DNA of 64,000 bases from positions 120,206,413-120,270,412 of the forward strand of contig NC_051083.1 in the NCBI RefSeq assembly GCF_004664715.2, read 5' to 3'. Positions within the stretch are counted from its first letter, which is position 1. The number at the start of each line of letters is the position of its first letter. The translations under genes were made by a program, and so were the position numbers. The notes below the pieces were generated by a model. It was not told the DNA's origin and ran no database searches. It worked only from the letters and a program-made list of their open reading frames with translations. Source of the DNA: Peromyscus leucopus (taxonomy: Eukaryota > Chordata > Mammalia > Rodentia > Cricetidae). This document shows, piece after piece, positions 11,370-25,467 of this stretch.

Positions 11370-11780
11370 ACCACCTCTGCTGCATGTTCCTGTAGCCACT
11401 ATAGTCCATCTCACTGGCCTGGCAGTTCTCGCAACATGTCATGGTCCTTGTCTTCTGGGTCTTTGCAATGACTTTATCTGTACAGGCCTCTTATAGAAAA
11501 AAAATCCTGCCTAGCTGATGAGAAATCGTTGCCTTTGAAAGGCTTTTCTTACTGTGTATAGGAAGAGTCTTACCCTATCCCACCAATTCCTTTATCTTTT
11601 TCACTGAACTGCAAAGGCAGGTGCATGACTATCCCAAATTAGGTGCTTTATTGTCTGCTGTCTCTTCCTGCTCAGAAGTAGTTCCAGGAATCAGAGACCT
11701 TGTCTATCTTGTTTGGGGCCATATCCTCAGTGCCTGACTCATGGTACTTGACTTAAAAAAGAATCAAAGAATTGGGAAAA
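11370..11780 (+). mobile_element. L2 3'-end fragment
   Basis: The order of pyrimidine-rich L2 blocks followed by 'agagaccttgtctatcttgt' and 'cctcagtgcctgactcatgg' fits a degraded L2 3' end. Confidence 0.5.
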
Positions 11781-11939
11781 TAATGAAAGCAGAAGCTGTC
11801 AAGTAACACAATGCCCAGGAAGGCTGGAGGCTTGTTAATGGGCAAGCCGGTCAGTTGCTGTAAAAAATAGTTAATATACAGCACTTAGTATGAATTTAAT
11901 ACTTAAGATGTCACTCAGAATGTGACATGATTACTAGGT

Positions 11940-12078
11940 TTGATCTATAAGGAAAGAAAGTACAGCATAAGAAAGTTAAACAATTTGTCTAAATTTGTAC
12001 AGCTATTAAGTAGTGCAGGGAATGTTTAGTCACAGGTCCCATGGTCACAGGCTGAGCAGGATGCTCTCTTTAACTTCA
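11940..12078 (-). mobile_element. MIR SINE fragment (minus)
   Basis: 'caatttgtctaaatttgtac' followed by 'agctattaagtagtgcaggg' and 'gatgctctctttaac' matches antisense MIR. Confidence 0.55.
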
Positions 12079-12619
12079 CAGGGATAAGAGGAGCTTGCCA
12101 GGGGGTATAAGAAGTAGAATTGCACACTGTTCTGAGAAATGGGCAGGCTTTGGAGATTTGGAATGTTTGCCTGAGACATGGTTTGCCATTCAACTGAGAA
12201 AGGGGAAGAAGTCCTTGATCATAAGCAGACACGTTTATGTTAGTGATTCAAGGTACTCTAGTACTTGACCAGTGCTCACTCCAAAGATTAGCAATCATTC
12301 CCCACTTGCCTCTTGATGAATATATTGTAACATGGTGAGGGAAATGAGGACAGAGAGTTAGTCAAATGGACCCTCGAGAAAACAAAGCAGAATGGTGATC
12401 TTCACAAGAGAAGGCTACATAACAAGCCAACCCCTACCACTCCTGAAGAGTCCATTTAATAAAAGGTAAATCATCTCCACCTGCTTCCTCATAGAAGTTA
12501 CAAAGTAAAATAAAAATAAAAATGGAAATTCTTGCCTTTGTCAGTGGAAAAGCATGGGCATTGAGTAAATGGATAATGCGGACCTCAGAAAACAACATCA
12601 CTGCAAACCTTGAGCTCTC
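12079..12619. other. No recognised feature
   Basis: Single-copy sequence; the minus frame 12026-12232 has no domain. Confidence 0.45.
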
Positions 12620-13190
12620 CTGAAGGCCAGTTGCTGTTTCTGACTCTTCTTCCCATCTCTAATTGCTTGGGCTGGCCTCTTCCTCTGTTGCCATCTGGTC
12701 TCTTCTCTGACTTATCTCATCTAGACATTGACTTCAGTTTCCATCCACAAACTTGATGACGCTCACATGTCCACCTTAGGTTTAGGACTCCTGCATGAGT
12801 TCCACACTCTTATATGATGTCTCACTGTGGCTAGCAGGAGAACCTCTTAGACTTAGCCAAATCCAAACCCTCCCTTCTAAAGTTGTTCCTGCCCTGGTCC
12901 TCTCCCTCTTAGCACACAGCACCATTGTGCACAGTGTCTCAGAACCCAGGTTGGGGAGGCATCCCTGCACCATTCTATTTCCTCATTCCTTTATCCCCAG
13001 TCCTCATTCAAAGCATCATCAATCCCTGTAAGCTTCGTCTACAAAGTCTGGAGTCATTTTTCCTAGTTCAGCTCTACACCATCTTTTGTCTAGATGACAC
13101 CAAAAGCCCCTACTCTTGCATCAGATATCTACCCTTTTTGGTGTATCATCAATATTTTAGGAGTGACCTTTTGAAACTCTGACTCAGTGA
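12620..13190 (+). mobile_element. Probable ancient LINE (L2/CR1-type) fragment
   Basis: The sequence has the C/T-rich character and word order of an old L2/CR1 3' region ('cacatgtccaccttaggttt', 'ctcagaacccaggttgggga'). Divergence is high. The overlapping frames at 12782-13182 are not supported as genes. Confidence 0.35.
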
Positions 13191-13589
13191 ATCTTATGAC
13201 ACTGTATTAGAGTTGAAGACATCAATATGAAGTAAGGTTTAGTTGAATATAGGTATAGATGAATAAACACATTAAGCTCCTACATATACACACACGGATT
13301 AGTACATACCATGTATTTTCTCGCTATGTCAGAGCAATTATGCCCTGTTAGCAAGGAGAACACCCAGTGCATAGATCTTGGCTTCTAAAATCATACTCTA
13401 GGAAAAAGAACCCAGAGTCCTTGGAGAAACAGCCGAAGGAAGGAAAGGAAAGGAATGAATAAAAAATATAGATGAGCATAAAGCAAAATCCCCACAGCAT
13501 GAGTCTCACAGTGGAGGAAACTGTCAGTCAAACCAAGATTGGGAGGTTTCACAAGGTTGTTGTTAAAATTCCTTCCTAGAGGAGACATA
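13191..13589. other. No recognised feature
   Basis: Single-copy AT-rich sequence. Confidence 0.45.
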
Positions 13590-13975
13590 AGCAATGTCTA
13601 CCCATTTACCTAAGGTCCCAATGATAAACTGGGACACAATTCCACCAAAGTTTACTCTAGGGGACCAATTAGTTTATTGGGCTTCTTTACTGAGCATGAC
13701 TGAAGGGTTACTTACAGGGGTTTGGCTATTCCTCCCTAAAGAGACTACACCTGGAAATCCTTTACTCAATAGGAATAAGGGCTTTCCCAACACCATAAAG
13801 ATGGAGCCTCTCTCTTCTAGTCTTCCTACATCTGTATACTGTCACCCCTCCCCGAGGATATTATGTACAATTAAGGTAGAGTTCCATACGATTGGTAGGA
13901 ATGCTAGATACTCAAATGAGGATCTCCTCACCCTCCATGGAGAGGGTGTAAACAGTTAACAAACCCAGCTGGGAG
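13590..13975. mobile_element. Possible rodent LTR remnant
   Basis: 'agggttacttacaggggttt' and 'gggaccaattagtttattgg' resemble a rodent LTR I know only loosely. The 121-residue frame at 13594-13959 covers it and shows no protein signature. Confidence 0.25.
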
Positions 13976-14261
13976 GATTTTTTGCAAGGTAGGTATAGCT
14001 GAACTCCACAGGGTAGCTGTTGCTGAACTTGAGGACAGTCACTGAGAACAGGATATATTATTAGAATTCTTCAAAATCTTTAGCTTTGGAAAACAAGATA
14101 AGTTTCATACACCAGCAAACACCATGGAGATACAGTAACTAAATATAGTGTGAAATCCTAAATTTAACCCTGAAACAAGAAAAGGGGGTGTAAAAAAATG
14201 AATGAAATATATTTAGGTACTGTGGGCATTTTTAAGATGTTAAAAATAGGAGAAACTAAGC

Positions 14262-14412
14262 CAGTGTGGTGGCATATGCTGATCATCTTGTAGCACATGC
14301 CAATCACATCATTCAGAATGCTAAAGCAGGAGGATCAGGAGTTCAAGATCAGCCTGGGCTACATAGCAAGATCTTGTTGCAAAATACTCAGCCACTACAA
14401 AGAAAAACAAAC
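14262..14412 (+). mobile_element. B1 SINE (old, plus)
   Basis: 'gccagtgtggtggcatatgc', 'gctaaagcaggaggatcagg' and 'cagcctgggctacatagcaa' are B1 blocks. A short internal duplication near 14282-14310 has lengthened the left part. Confidence 0.75.
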
Positions 14413-14829
14413 AGATAAAAAATAAACCCACAAAATTGGGACCAACTGGGCAAAGGTGTCCAGAAATGTTATGCATTATCCTTGAATCTTTTCTGTAAGT
14501 ATAAAATTATCTCAAAATGGTTATCTTAGAAATGTGGCCTATGTTACATGGCTGCCTCATTTAAAAATCTTTAAGTGTCTCTCACACACCACCCTTAACC
14601 CTTCCTGCAAGGAAGGCTATCTCTAGCCTTCTAACTCTTAGCAACCTTCCCTGCTCTTGGCTTTTCCCTGTGACTCACTTGTGTTCCCTTCATAGCATGT
14701 TGAATTATGTGAAACTCTCTTGTGCATTTATTTCATCCTCAACTGTCTATTCTTGTTTTGTTCATTTCTCTCACCCTACCATCAGGTCAGCATCAAGGAG
14801 CTGCAAAATATTTGGGGCTGCTTCTGAAA

Positions 14830-14833
<4 letters not shown>
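14413..14833. other. No recognised feature
   Basis: Single-copy sequence ending in a pyrimidine-rich run before the microsatellite. Confidence 0.45.
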
Positions 14834-14898
<65 letters not shown>

Positions 14899-14932
14899 CC
14901 TCCCTCTCTCCCTCCCCCATCTGCCCTCCCCT
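14834..14932 (+). repeat. (CT)n microsatellite with C/T-rich flank
   Basis: About 60 bp of perfect CT dinucleotides to 14895, then an imperfect CCCT-rich run. The Ser-Leu and Arg-Glu open frames over it are microsatellite artefacts. Confidence 0.97.
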
Positions 14933-14954
14933 CCTTTCCTTTCTTTTTGTTTTC

Positions 14955-15086
14955 AAGAAAGGGTCATATGTTGCCTAGATTGACCTCATATTCCCTGTGT
15001 AACTGAGGATGGCCTTGAACTCCTGCCCGCCCCTGTCTCTACCTTCCAGTTACTGAGATGATAGGCGTCTTCCACCATACTTGAAA
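14955..15086 (-). mobile_element. B1 SINE (minus)
   Basis: 'gaaagggtcatatgttgcct', 'gatggccttgaactcctgcc' and 'agttactgagatgataggcg' are antisense B1 blocks. Confidence 0.75.
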
Positions 15087-15950
15087 CTCCCATTTTTTTC
15101 TTTAGGATTACAACCCAAGCTATTACAAATCAGAACCGCGAGGCAGGGAGTGCATGAGTTGTTGCCATTGGGCTGGAGAAGCCAGGCATCTTGTACAATC
15201 TCTTAAATTCAAGCTGTGGAGAAATGGGATCTCTGGTTGGAGGACAGGAACATTTGGTAAGTCAGGCTTTATCCTAGATGACTTAGAAGGGGTGCAGGAT
15301 TTATTAGGAATACTGATGTCCCCGGGCCTGTGGTGAGTCTGGGGTGCTACAGTCTTCAATTTATACTCCATGGCACTGGCATTTTTAGCAAGCTCTTTCA
15401 GGTGATTCTGTTACATAGCCAGGATTGAGTACTACCTGTCTAAGAGGTGCATGGAAAGGAAAGAAAATAAGACAACCCACTGAAAAGTGAAGAAATGCTC
15501 TTTTTGATTACTAGAAACTCATTCTGGGTAAAGGGAACGAACACAGTATTTCTATGGTACTAAATGTAAGACAGTCCAGGATAGCTCACTGTGATCAGAA
15601 GGCAGGTGTAGTGGTATTTGCTCTGCCAATGACCTTGGGCTATAGGGCCCAAAGGAGGAGGTGCTTCTTGCCATTGTACATGACCTCTTAAAAGGAAAGG
15701 CAAGATTCAAGGTAATTCTTCTAGGTCTCACATGGACTTTGTAGTTGCCTAAAGTGTTGTCAGGATAAATGACATTTGGTCACCAAAGGATGCACTTCCA
15801 TACGGTGTATGGAGCCCAATGAATCCTTAATTTATTTAGATACACAGAGCCGAAATGCTGCATTTCTTTAAGTGTGACACTTTCTCTGGTTATCAGAAAT
15901 GCCACGTGCATGTATGTGGTCCTAGAACCAATATCCTTGCCATATTTTGG
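15087..15950. other. No recognised feature
   Basis: Single-copy sequence; short open frames on both strands, none convincing. Confidence 0.45.
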
Positions 15951-15954
15951 ATGT

Positions 15955-16295
15955 TTAATGGAGGGGAAGAGTAGTGAAATATATATGTATATACATATGT
16001 GTATATATATACATATATATATATATATGAGCAAGAAGCAATATTCAGCTGTTAAAAGGAATAGAACAGCATTCTGTCATTTTTGAGGCAAATGCCTGGA
16101 ACTAAACATCACTACATCAAGAGAAATAAGACAAACTTAAATATTGCATGTTAAACCTCATATGTTGAGTCTATGTTTACATAAACATTCATACATACAT
16201 AAAACATGAAGAGTAGGAGGGAAATTTGGGGGGGGAAAGGAAGTGGAGTATCAGGACAGAGGCAGGAGAGGGTACGTGAATAACGGACCCCGTAA
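15955..16295 (+). mobile_element. L1 3' end (plus) with internal (TA)n
   Basis: After a (TA)n/(CA)n tract to 16028, 'gcaatattcagctgttaaaa' and 'ggcaaatgcctggaactaaa' match the end of L1 ORF2. 'cataaaacatgaagagtagg' and a G-rich stretch follow as the 3' UTR. It is diverged and no open frame is kept. Confidence 0.7.
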
Positions 16296-16309
16296 TCTTT
16301 CTAATATGT

Positions 16310-16545
16310 CCCCTCCCAAAGTCATGTCTTTTTATTTTTTTTAATAAGCTGCTAAAATCTGTCAATGACACCCATATACACATGTAGCAGGGCATCTACT
16401 GGATCAAGGAAACATACCAATGTCCATATCCTCAATAAAGAAAGATCCTTCCTCTCCCAGCAGCCATCCACTGCCATTAGCTCCTTAGTGTGGGCTAGGG
16501 CCTGGAGACCATCTCCATTCTCTATGCTGGGATTTTGGCTGGCTT
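16310..16545 (-). mobile_element. Lx-like L1 3'-UTR fragment (minus)
   Basis: 'ctcccagcagccatccactg', 'gccattagctccttagtgtg' and 'attctctatgctgggatttt' match antisense Lx-type 3' UTR. Confidence 0.7.
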
Positions 16546-17640
16546 GATTTAAAAAAAATCTCTTTGAGAATTTCACATAATGTATTTTAGTCATTCACCA
16601 TTCACCCCCAAGTCCTCCCCATATCTTATCCCAGATGTACTCTCTTATGCATCCCTATATAACTTTGTGACTGCTTTTTGTTAGTGTGCAAATTTTCTTT
16701 TGTCTTTACTAAATGATAAAATTGTATGTACACCAAAGAATTTTTTGAGGAATTCTTTTAAAATAAATTTCCTTTAGGAAGATTATTATTAATTCTTTAA
16801 GAGTTTCATATAATGTGCTCTGATTATATTCACTCTCCCTCCCCACAACTCTTCCAAGATTCATTCCCCTTTTCCTTACCTATCCAACTTTGTATTCTCT
16901 TTTTTAGAAAATAATAACCCATCAATTCCAATTTGTACTATCCATATACTCCTGGATATGGGACCATTCACTAGAATGAGGTCAACTTATACAGCTTTCT
17001 CCTTCCCAACAAGTTTCATTCCAACTTTCACATGTTTATTTAATGCTCGGCTGCCTTTAATTGGGATTGTTTACATTAGCATAGAGGATTATTTATTTGA
17101 GCAAGAGCAGCTTACCAGTGGCTGTACCATTAAGAAATATGATTTCCTCCCCACATAGCAACAAGTAACTGCCAATAAGTCTTTAAGGAGCTATGGAGCC
17201 TCATGGGCTCCTCTCTAATCATCCACGATGCAATATTTAGGAATGGGCCTAGTCTTGTGTAGGTGGCCATGACTGCTGTGAGTTCATGAGTGCAATGGCC
17301 ACATAATGTCCAGAAGACAGTGTTCCCAGCTCTCTTTCCCACGGGCTGGTTCTTACGTTCTTTTAGCTTCCTCTTCCATTTCAGGTTCCCCTGAGCCTTT
17401 CTGGGGTTTATATAAGTGTGCAATTTAGGGATGGTCACTCAACAGTCACTTATTCTCAGCACTTTGTCCTGCTACAAGTGTCTACATTAACCACTCACTG
17501 TCCACTGAAGAAAGATACTTCTCTAATCAAGGTTGAGATCAGCATTGATCTATAGGCATAAATATACATATTTAAAGGACAGTTTGTCACTATATCTGTT
17601 TAACCATGGACTTTTGACCATATTAGTTAAACTGGGTTCA
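16546..17640 (-). mobile_element. Lx-like L1 3'-UTR fragments (minus), second block
   Basis: The block restarts with 'tttgagaatttcacataatg', and again near 16800 with 'gagtttcatataatgtgctc', so at least two L1 3' ends lie in series. Further on, 'gaggtcaacttatacagctt', 'gctgtgagttcatgagtgca' and 'gtccagaagacagtgttccc' follow the antisense 3'-UTR order. Confidence 0.65.
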
Positions 17641-17689
17641 GTTTTGGACTTTAAAATGTTCTAATCCTCTGATCCCATCTGTTTTACTG

Positions 17690-18340
17690 TGAATGTGAGG
17701 ACTTATTTCCTTTAAAGGGTGTACCATGTTTCATTGAGTATATAACCTGAATTTTCTTTATCCATTCATCAATTGATGGTCCTTAACTTGCCTCTCTATC
17801 TTAGCTATTTTGACTAATATGACAATGACTATGGTGCCAGGGAACACATCTCTTCAAATTTCTGATTTCTTCTCCTTTGGGTCCATTCTTAGGACTGAGA
17901 TTGTTGGATCATGTGATTACTATCTGTTCAACTTTTTTGAGGACATTAATAATACTATGTTAGATTAAATAAACTAGGCACAAAGGGTAAATCCTGTAAT
18001 ATTTTTCTTCTAGGTAGAATTTTCTCGCAGAGCAGAGAGTAGAACAGTGATTGCTATAGGCATGGAAAGTAGAAATTGAGAGATGAGTGAAGCAACATAT
18101 AGCCCACAGGGTACCATGTCTCAGACAGGAGGGATAAGTTGTGATCATCTAGTATACCACATAGTGACCACACTGAATAGTAATATACTGTGGTTTCAAA
18201 ACTCCTGAAAGGGTTAAGGTTAATGTTTGATAATGTTCTCACCACAAAAAGTTAACAAGGTTATAAACATATTAATTAGCTTGATTGTATCTCTCTATAA
18301 TGTGCACATAAAGTTAAAACATCACATTGAACTGCATAGA
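17690..18340 (+). mobile_element. Ancient L1 3' end with inverted 5' part
   Basis: 17690-17940 is the antisense of the L1 ORF2 end ('ttctttatccattcatcaat', 'gattgttggatcatgtgatt'). From about 17941 the sequence is sense and continues downstream in L1 order: 'gattaaataaactaggcaca', 'agagcagagagtagaacagt', 'aggagggataagttgtgatc', 'tgttctcaccacaaaaa' and 'ttaattagcttgattgtatc'. The inverted segment abuts the direct one in L1 coordinates, as left by twin priming. Confidence 0.7.
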
Positions 18341-18344
18341 CAAT

Positions 18345-18580
18345 TTTTAAAATCTATTTATTTGTTTATTTTTTGTGTGAGTATATGTGAGTGTGAGAGA
18401 GGGTGTGTGCTTATGAGCACATGTGGAATCTATAAAAGGATGCTGATCCCTCAGAGCTAGAGTTATACATGATTGTGGGATGCTCAGCTTGCTATGTGGG
18501 TGCTGGGTCCCAAATTGTGGTCCTCATGATTGTTTAGCAAGCACTCTTAACTGTTGTGTTATCCTTCTAGTCCTCCCCAT
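18345..18580 (-). mobile_element. B2/B3 SINE (minus)
   Basis: 'ctatttatttgtttattttt', 'gctatgtgggtgctgggtcc' and 'agcaagcactcttaactgtt' are antisense B2/B3 blocks. Confidence 0.75.
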
Positions 18581-20009
18581 GGACAACTGCCATTTGCTAG
18601 TTAAGAATCAATAACTGGAAACAAATTCATCAATCCCTTATTAACTTTTACCTTCTGATGTTCTCAAAATTTCTTTTCCCACCTTTAGTGGATACAATTT
18701 CCAGCTTTCCACTCTGAAATAGAGAAGCTTATAATTGTGGATAAGAACTCCTCATATCCACCTGTCTTCCCTTCTGGAATACTGCCATTGTGGACAGAAG
18801 GAGTTTCTGAGGCAAAGCAAAATGGTACTGCCTGTCACCCAACCTGTCAAAAGTCTGGCCTAGGAGGCACAAGAACTCTCTGCTTCCCTGGAGTCCTGAT
18901 GGCTCTCCTACGCCTTTCAGTGTCGCCTCACAAGTCGCACTCGCAGCTTTGGGACTGTCCTAGGCAGTGGACATGATAGGGATTGCTGCTTATGGTTTGA
19001 TCCCCCATGTGTCTGGTGCAAGCAGGCTTTAATTTCATCCCAAGTTTATTATAAAGTACAAAAGTATCCTAAGTTGCTTATCATTATATTTGAACTATTT
19101 GTGGGACTTTAGTTTGTACCTAACATCTACTTTTTTGAAATAAATATTGCTTTTCCTTTTTATGATTTTTCTGGAAGCAGCTTTTAAACAGGGACATAAA
19201 TGAATTTTTTTATAATGAAAGTGATCTTGCTTTAAGTCTTGAGCAATAGAAGTTTTTTAAAAAAGAAATGACTGAATGTGTATGTGAAATTGTGATTACT
19301 TGATTTTCAGTGATGAAAGGAAAGCAGTGGTGTTGCACACCAAATGCTATTTTAAAAATAATGAGTAATTCCATTTCAGGAAGCTCCCTGACTTTCCTAA
19401 TGGGGTTAGCACTCTAGACATGTGGAAAGGGAATACATTTGGGAACAGTTCTGTTCTGCCAAATGGTTTCACATGTTGCTTCTTTTTATTCTCAACCTCC
19501 TCCTGAGACTGGCAGAAGAGCTGTGAGCTCCATATGCCAACTAGGACACTGTTACAAAGATCCTTAGTAACATGGCCAAGGCAGGGCTTACAAATTAGGG
19601 CCAGAGCCAGGTTGGGGCCATGGCATGCCATGTTTTTGTCTGGAATACACAAAAACTGTCTGAGTAGTATTAACTGGCAAGCAACATGAAAACCAAAATG
19701 TTAGATGCCAGAATGTCTGAATTTTCTAAGCATGTGAACCCTCTGTCCACATAGACCCATTTTCTATGGGGAAAGGAAATCTCAAGTCTATTAGCCACAT
19801 GCTTCAGGCTCCATTAGTGGTATTTCCTTTGATGCTGTTTGGAATGCAGATGCTTCTGTGTCTGCTCTCCTTCCAGAACTGGTTTGCAGACAGAAGCATT
19901 TGGAATGGTCAAAGTGGGGAAGACTACAAACCAATACTTTTAATTGGTTCACTTTTTAAAATGGAATCCATGAGTTTGAATGACCCCTGAATGTTACTTA
20001 ATTCTATCT
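18581..20009. other. Single-copy DNA, possible conserved noncoding
   Basis: Almost no repeat is recognisable. 19040-19340 is AT-rich with ordered-looking sequence of the kind often seen in conserved noncoding elements. The frames 18737-18976 and 19347-19652 show no domains. Confidence 0.35.
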
Positions 20010-20172
20010 CTCCCTTTTAGCTTTCACAAAACCGTGTCCCCAGACGTGACTTGCTTAAGGTCGCATAGACAGCAGAAGAGCCATACTAGAGTTGTAATCA
20101 CCTCGTTGCAGCCCACTACTCGTTTCTTTGATTGTAATTACACTCAGAGTCTTCTGCTCTCTTTATATTAGG
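20010..20172 (-). mobile_element. MIR SINE fragment (minus)
   Basis: 'gacttgcttaaggtcgcata' followed by 'gacagcagaagagccatact' matches the antisense MIR core. Confidence 0.65.
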
Positions 20173-20383
20173 GATAATTGTTTTAATAGTCAATTTTCAT
20201 TGATTATGTGTTATTTCAAACTCTGGCTTAAGGATCGTGTGTTCATGTCTCATGTTTACCCCTGCTTCTTGGGCTAGAGTAGTGATGAAGTACTTCTTGC
20301 TTGCTTACTCTTGAACCAAAGGTAAGTAAGGCCAGAGCAAAATCTCAAGAATACAAGAAACATAGATCTTTCTCTCTCCCCAC

Positions 20384-21959
<1,576 letters not shown>

Positions 21960-22300
21960 GAGTTCTAACTTGTGGAATGTATATACAAGTATTTGCTACC
22001 TCTTGGTTTGGCAAAAACATACTTTAGGTTCCTTTGTTCAACCTCCCTTCCTTTATTACCAACCAGTTGTGTCTTATCCAATAGTACTCTAAAGCTCTCA
22101 AGGATGACAAAAACGAGTAGATTTGATGAATCTGAATCCCCAAGTCCCATTTGGAGGAAACCTGCTTAGGAGAAGAACTACCAGGAACATCTGAGTTGCA
22201 CTTGGCAAAAGGAAACTCCAAACTTGGTGTTAAGTCACTGAGATCTGAGGATTATTCATTGTAACCATAGCAATAAGCCTACCCTGATTAATGTTGCAAG
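21960..22300 (+). mobile_element. Ancient mammalian repeat, class uncertain
   Basis: The 3' block 'gttaagtcactgagatctga' followed by 'gcctaccctgattaatg' is a known end of an old mammalian repeat. A second copy of the 'gttaagtcactgagatttgg' block occurs at 23958. I cannot assign the class. Confidence 0.45.
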
Positions 22301-23344
22301 CTATGAGAACTTTACTACTTAGTGCAATGACTTGTGAATAGTGGGTACTTGGCAAATGTATCTTGAACACATTCGGTTTTCTCCCCACTTCTTTAATTTG
22401 TCTTTATTCATAATTAACACTTAGGAATATAGTTAGATATGGGACTGAGGTTTCAGTAAGTACTATTTTATGACACATTAGATAGCTCTGATAATCGGCC
22501 ATGACCTTAACATTTTCCAAATACTTTAAATGAGCTGTTTTTCAAAAGTATATCCCACCAAACCGTCAGGACTAAGGTGGTTGGAGGTGAAAAGAGAGAC
22601 CCAGTTGCTCAAAACGTTATGAATCCATGACTTAGAATAGGGCCATACATTCAACATTCCCATAAGATTTCAAAGACATCAAATAACTTATCCTAGACAG
22701 GAGCACCCTCTACCCCCAGAGGGAAGTGTTTTTACCCTCTTCACAAGACAGCCCTTTGTAGCTGCTATACAATAACAACAGCAGCGTGCCTCTGAGGTGG
22801 GGTCTCCCTTAGGTATTGTGTGAAGGGTCTTAGAACTTTTACTTTCAGGAAACTCTTCTGTGGGGAGGATCAAATCAAATAGAATATGCTGAGGCTCTTT
22901 GTGAAACACTAAAGGACTATATGACTATAGCATCATTAACTATTGTTCTACCAGTAAAGCCCATTTCTTCTTCTTCTACTTTTTTAATCAGGTAACATAA
23001 TTTTCTTTACTGATCAGCCACTTTAAAAAAAAAAAAAACAGTGCTTGAAAGGCAAATTAGGATTATCTACATTGCAGATATAAATATTCAAATACATGAA
23101 TTATATGAGTGTGGTATTCCTGGAATATGTGCTATATACTGAAATGGGGCAATCAAAGCTAGTTTTCCTCTAGAAATTGTTGGAGGTACTGTAGCAGAAT
23201 AATTTCTTAACACTGGGCTTTATCTTTATTTGTAAATAGACAGACTAGTAGTATCTATTCTGTACTATTGCCATGGTTGAATGGGATAGATGATGTATAT
23301 GACACTGGTATATAGACAGTACCCTATAAACTATAGCTCCCATA
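22301..23344. other. No recognised feature
   Basis: Single-copy sequence with short A-runs; no gene. Confidence 0.45.
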
Positions 23345-23532
23345 TTGTTTTGATGATCATCAGTACAGGGTTTGGAGCCAGAAATCTTGGGTTCAAGTTC
23401 TAGCCAGATGCAAGCTGGGTGATCTTAGAAAAATTATTTATCCTCACTGGCATTCATTTCTCTCATCTATAAGATGAGGGTGGTGATACTTGTGACTGTC
23501 TCATAAGATTATTGCAAGGAACAAATGATGTA
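23345..23532 (+). mobile_element. MIR SINE, nearly full length
   Basis: 'gggtttggagccagaaatct', 'tgggttcaagttctagccag', 'catttctctcatctataaga' and 'tctcataagattattgcaag' follow the MIR consensus in order. Confidence 0.85.
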
Positions 23533-23900
23533 ATTCGGTTGTCCCCTTTTATCCTCAAGGATCATAGTCTAAGACTGGCAGTGAATGCTGAAAGCTGCTA
23601 ATAGTATCAAACCCCATGGTTTTCCTGAATATACAACCTTATAATAAAGTTTAATTTGTACACTAAGTATAGTGAGATAAGACTACTGATAACTAATATC
23701 CAAATGGAACACGTCATAATTAGTGTTGAGTGAATATGGTCTTTCACTATTTTATAATATAGTCTCCCTTTTCCTTGACGATGTCACATGACACATGAAG
23801 TGATGATCTGAGATGAGTATCACAGTGTCAGGCTACTATTATCTCTCTAATGATAAAGGAGAGTTGTTGAGCTGAATAACAGTGGAAGTGTAGATAAAGG
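23533..23900 (+). mobile_element. Tigger-like DNA transposon fragment
   Basis: It begins 'cggttgtccccttttatcct' and keeps 'aataaagtttaatttgtaca', 'aagactactgataactaata' and 'gtcaggctactattatctct', the word order of an ancient mammalian DNA transposon I associate with Tigger/MER families. It abuts the MIR. Confidence 0.55.
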
Positions 23901-24010
23901 AGAAGTATTTATAAGAGTGTCAGACACACAGAGAGAACTCAGGTAACTCTAAACTCTGTTAAGTCACTGAGATTTGGGGATTATTCATCATAACTATAGC
24001 AGTTACAGTG

Positions 24011-24012
<2 letters not shown>

Positions 24013-24051
<39 letters not shown>
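24013..24051. repeat. (TA)n microsatellite
   Basis: About 38 bp of perfect TA followed by a T-run. Confidence 0.95.
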
Positions 24052-24054
<3 letters not shown>

Positions 24055-24724
24055 TTTTTTTTTCTTAGCTATACTAAATCCATTCTGGAAAAAAAAAAAG
24101 ATGAGAAAAAGGAAGATGTGACTTTTCTCTATGGGCTGATGCTCACAAGTTCTTGTTCCTTTCATTCATTTGAGACTTCAGAGATTTCTTTTCCACCCTT
24201 AGATCTGCTACCTTCCTTAGGGGATGCCACAATGATGATCTAATCACTCTGGTTTCTTAGTTCTTTTACCTCTAAAATTTCAATGACCTTTACCACTACC
24301 TCACTTCAGCCATCTTTTCCCATGTCCATGCCACTGATCTTACTACCCAGAACCGCCCAATTTAAGTAATAAGACAAAATGTCCAGGTTTCCTACTATGA
24401 CAGTCTTCTTTCTCTCTGGTGTCTGGATCTCTTGTCCCTTCTTCAGTCTCTGCTGTAAACTTTATCTTCCAACTTGTTCCCATGGTTGATCACCTCAGTA
24501 ATTTCCTTGGCCACATCTCCTCAACTCCTTAGACATTTGGGGCTTATATTCTAGCAACCAGGGAAAGTTGAATGTCTAGAACAACTTCTCAGAGTCTCTG
24601 ATTTTTGAGAGCTGGATTCTATGAGCTGCTAGAGAAAATCACAAAAGTCCAAAATAAGCACACCAGTTTTAAGGTTTCCAAACAGTCGTAAATCCTAGAT
24701 ATTGGTTCAAATTCTTTAATCTTT
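24052..24724. other. No recognised feature
   Basis: C/T-rich single-copy or very old LINE-derived sequence; no gene. Confidence 0.4.
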
Positions 24725-24882
24725 TGTTTGTTTGTTTCTTTGTTTAAGACAGGGTCTCACTATATAGTTTTGACTGCCCTGAAACTCATTATGTAGACTA
24801 GGCTGGCCTTGAACTCACAGAGCTCTGCCTGCCTCTGCCTCCCACATGCTGGGATTAAAGGCGAGTGCCATTACACCCAGCT
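24725..24882 (-). mobile_element. B1 SINE (minus)
   Basis: 'aagacagggtctcactatat', 'gactaggctggccttgaact' and 'catgctgggattaaaggcga' give a near full-length antisense B1; the leading TTTG run is its A-tail. Confidence 0.9.
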
Positions 24883-25467
24883 TAGTTTTCTTTTCATTTC
24901 TCACATTTTCCACAGGTTCTCTTTCAAGTAATTTTTATTATTATTAAACCTTCTATCAATATTTCTGTTCTCTTATACTAGACAGATGACTCTATCTCCT
25001 ACCTTAAAGAATATGGATTAGTTTAAGAAAACTGCAAGTTCTTGGCTTCCCAGTCAAAATTCCAAATAAAACAAAGAGCCTGTTCTTAGAGTGAGGGTTC
25101 AGCACATTATTCTCCCAAAGCACATGACAAGAGTGCTTGACCAGGAGGAGCTCCTTGGTCTTCTCTGACTCCTCTTCCCCTAAACAGGTCCCATAACCCA
25201 GGGAAGGAATCTCCAGCCTTTCCCTGAAGCAGTAGATTATAATTCTTTTGTCTAATCTTAAGTCTCCCTGGCTATTCATATATCTATCCAATCCAGCATA
25301 GAAATACATAACGAGCCTTTCTTTGGGCCTTTATTTTGGAACAAAACTCCTATGCATCTCATATAGAACTCAATTTGATTTTCTTTTGTTAATTTCTCTT
25401 TCATTATAAAAATTGAGCATAAGTGAGGAAAAGATATTGGAGGGGGGGTTGTTGGTGGTTTTTGTTT
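24883..25467. other. No recognised feature
   Basis: The minus frame 25004-25309 is 101 codons long but has no domain and no splice context. Confidence 0.4.

Noticed and set aside
13594..13959. 121-residue plus-strand frame
   Set aside because: No domain, no splice sites, and probable LTR-derived sequence; kept only as a possible repeat remnant.
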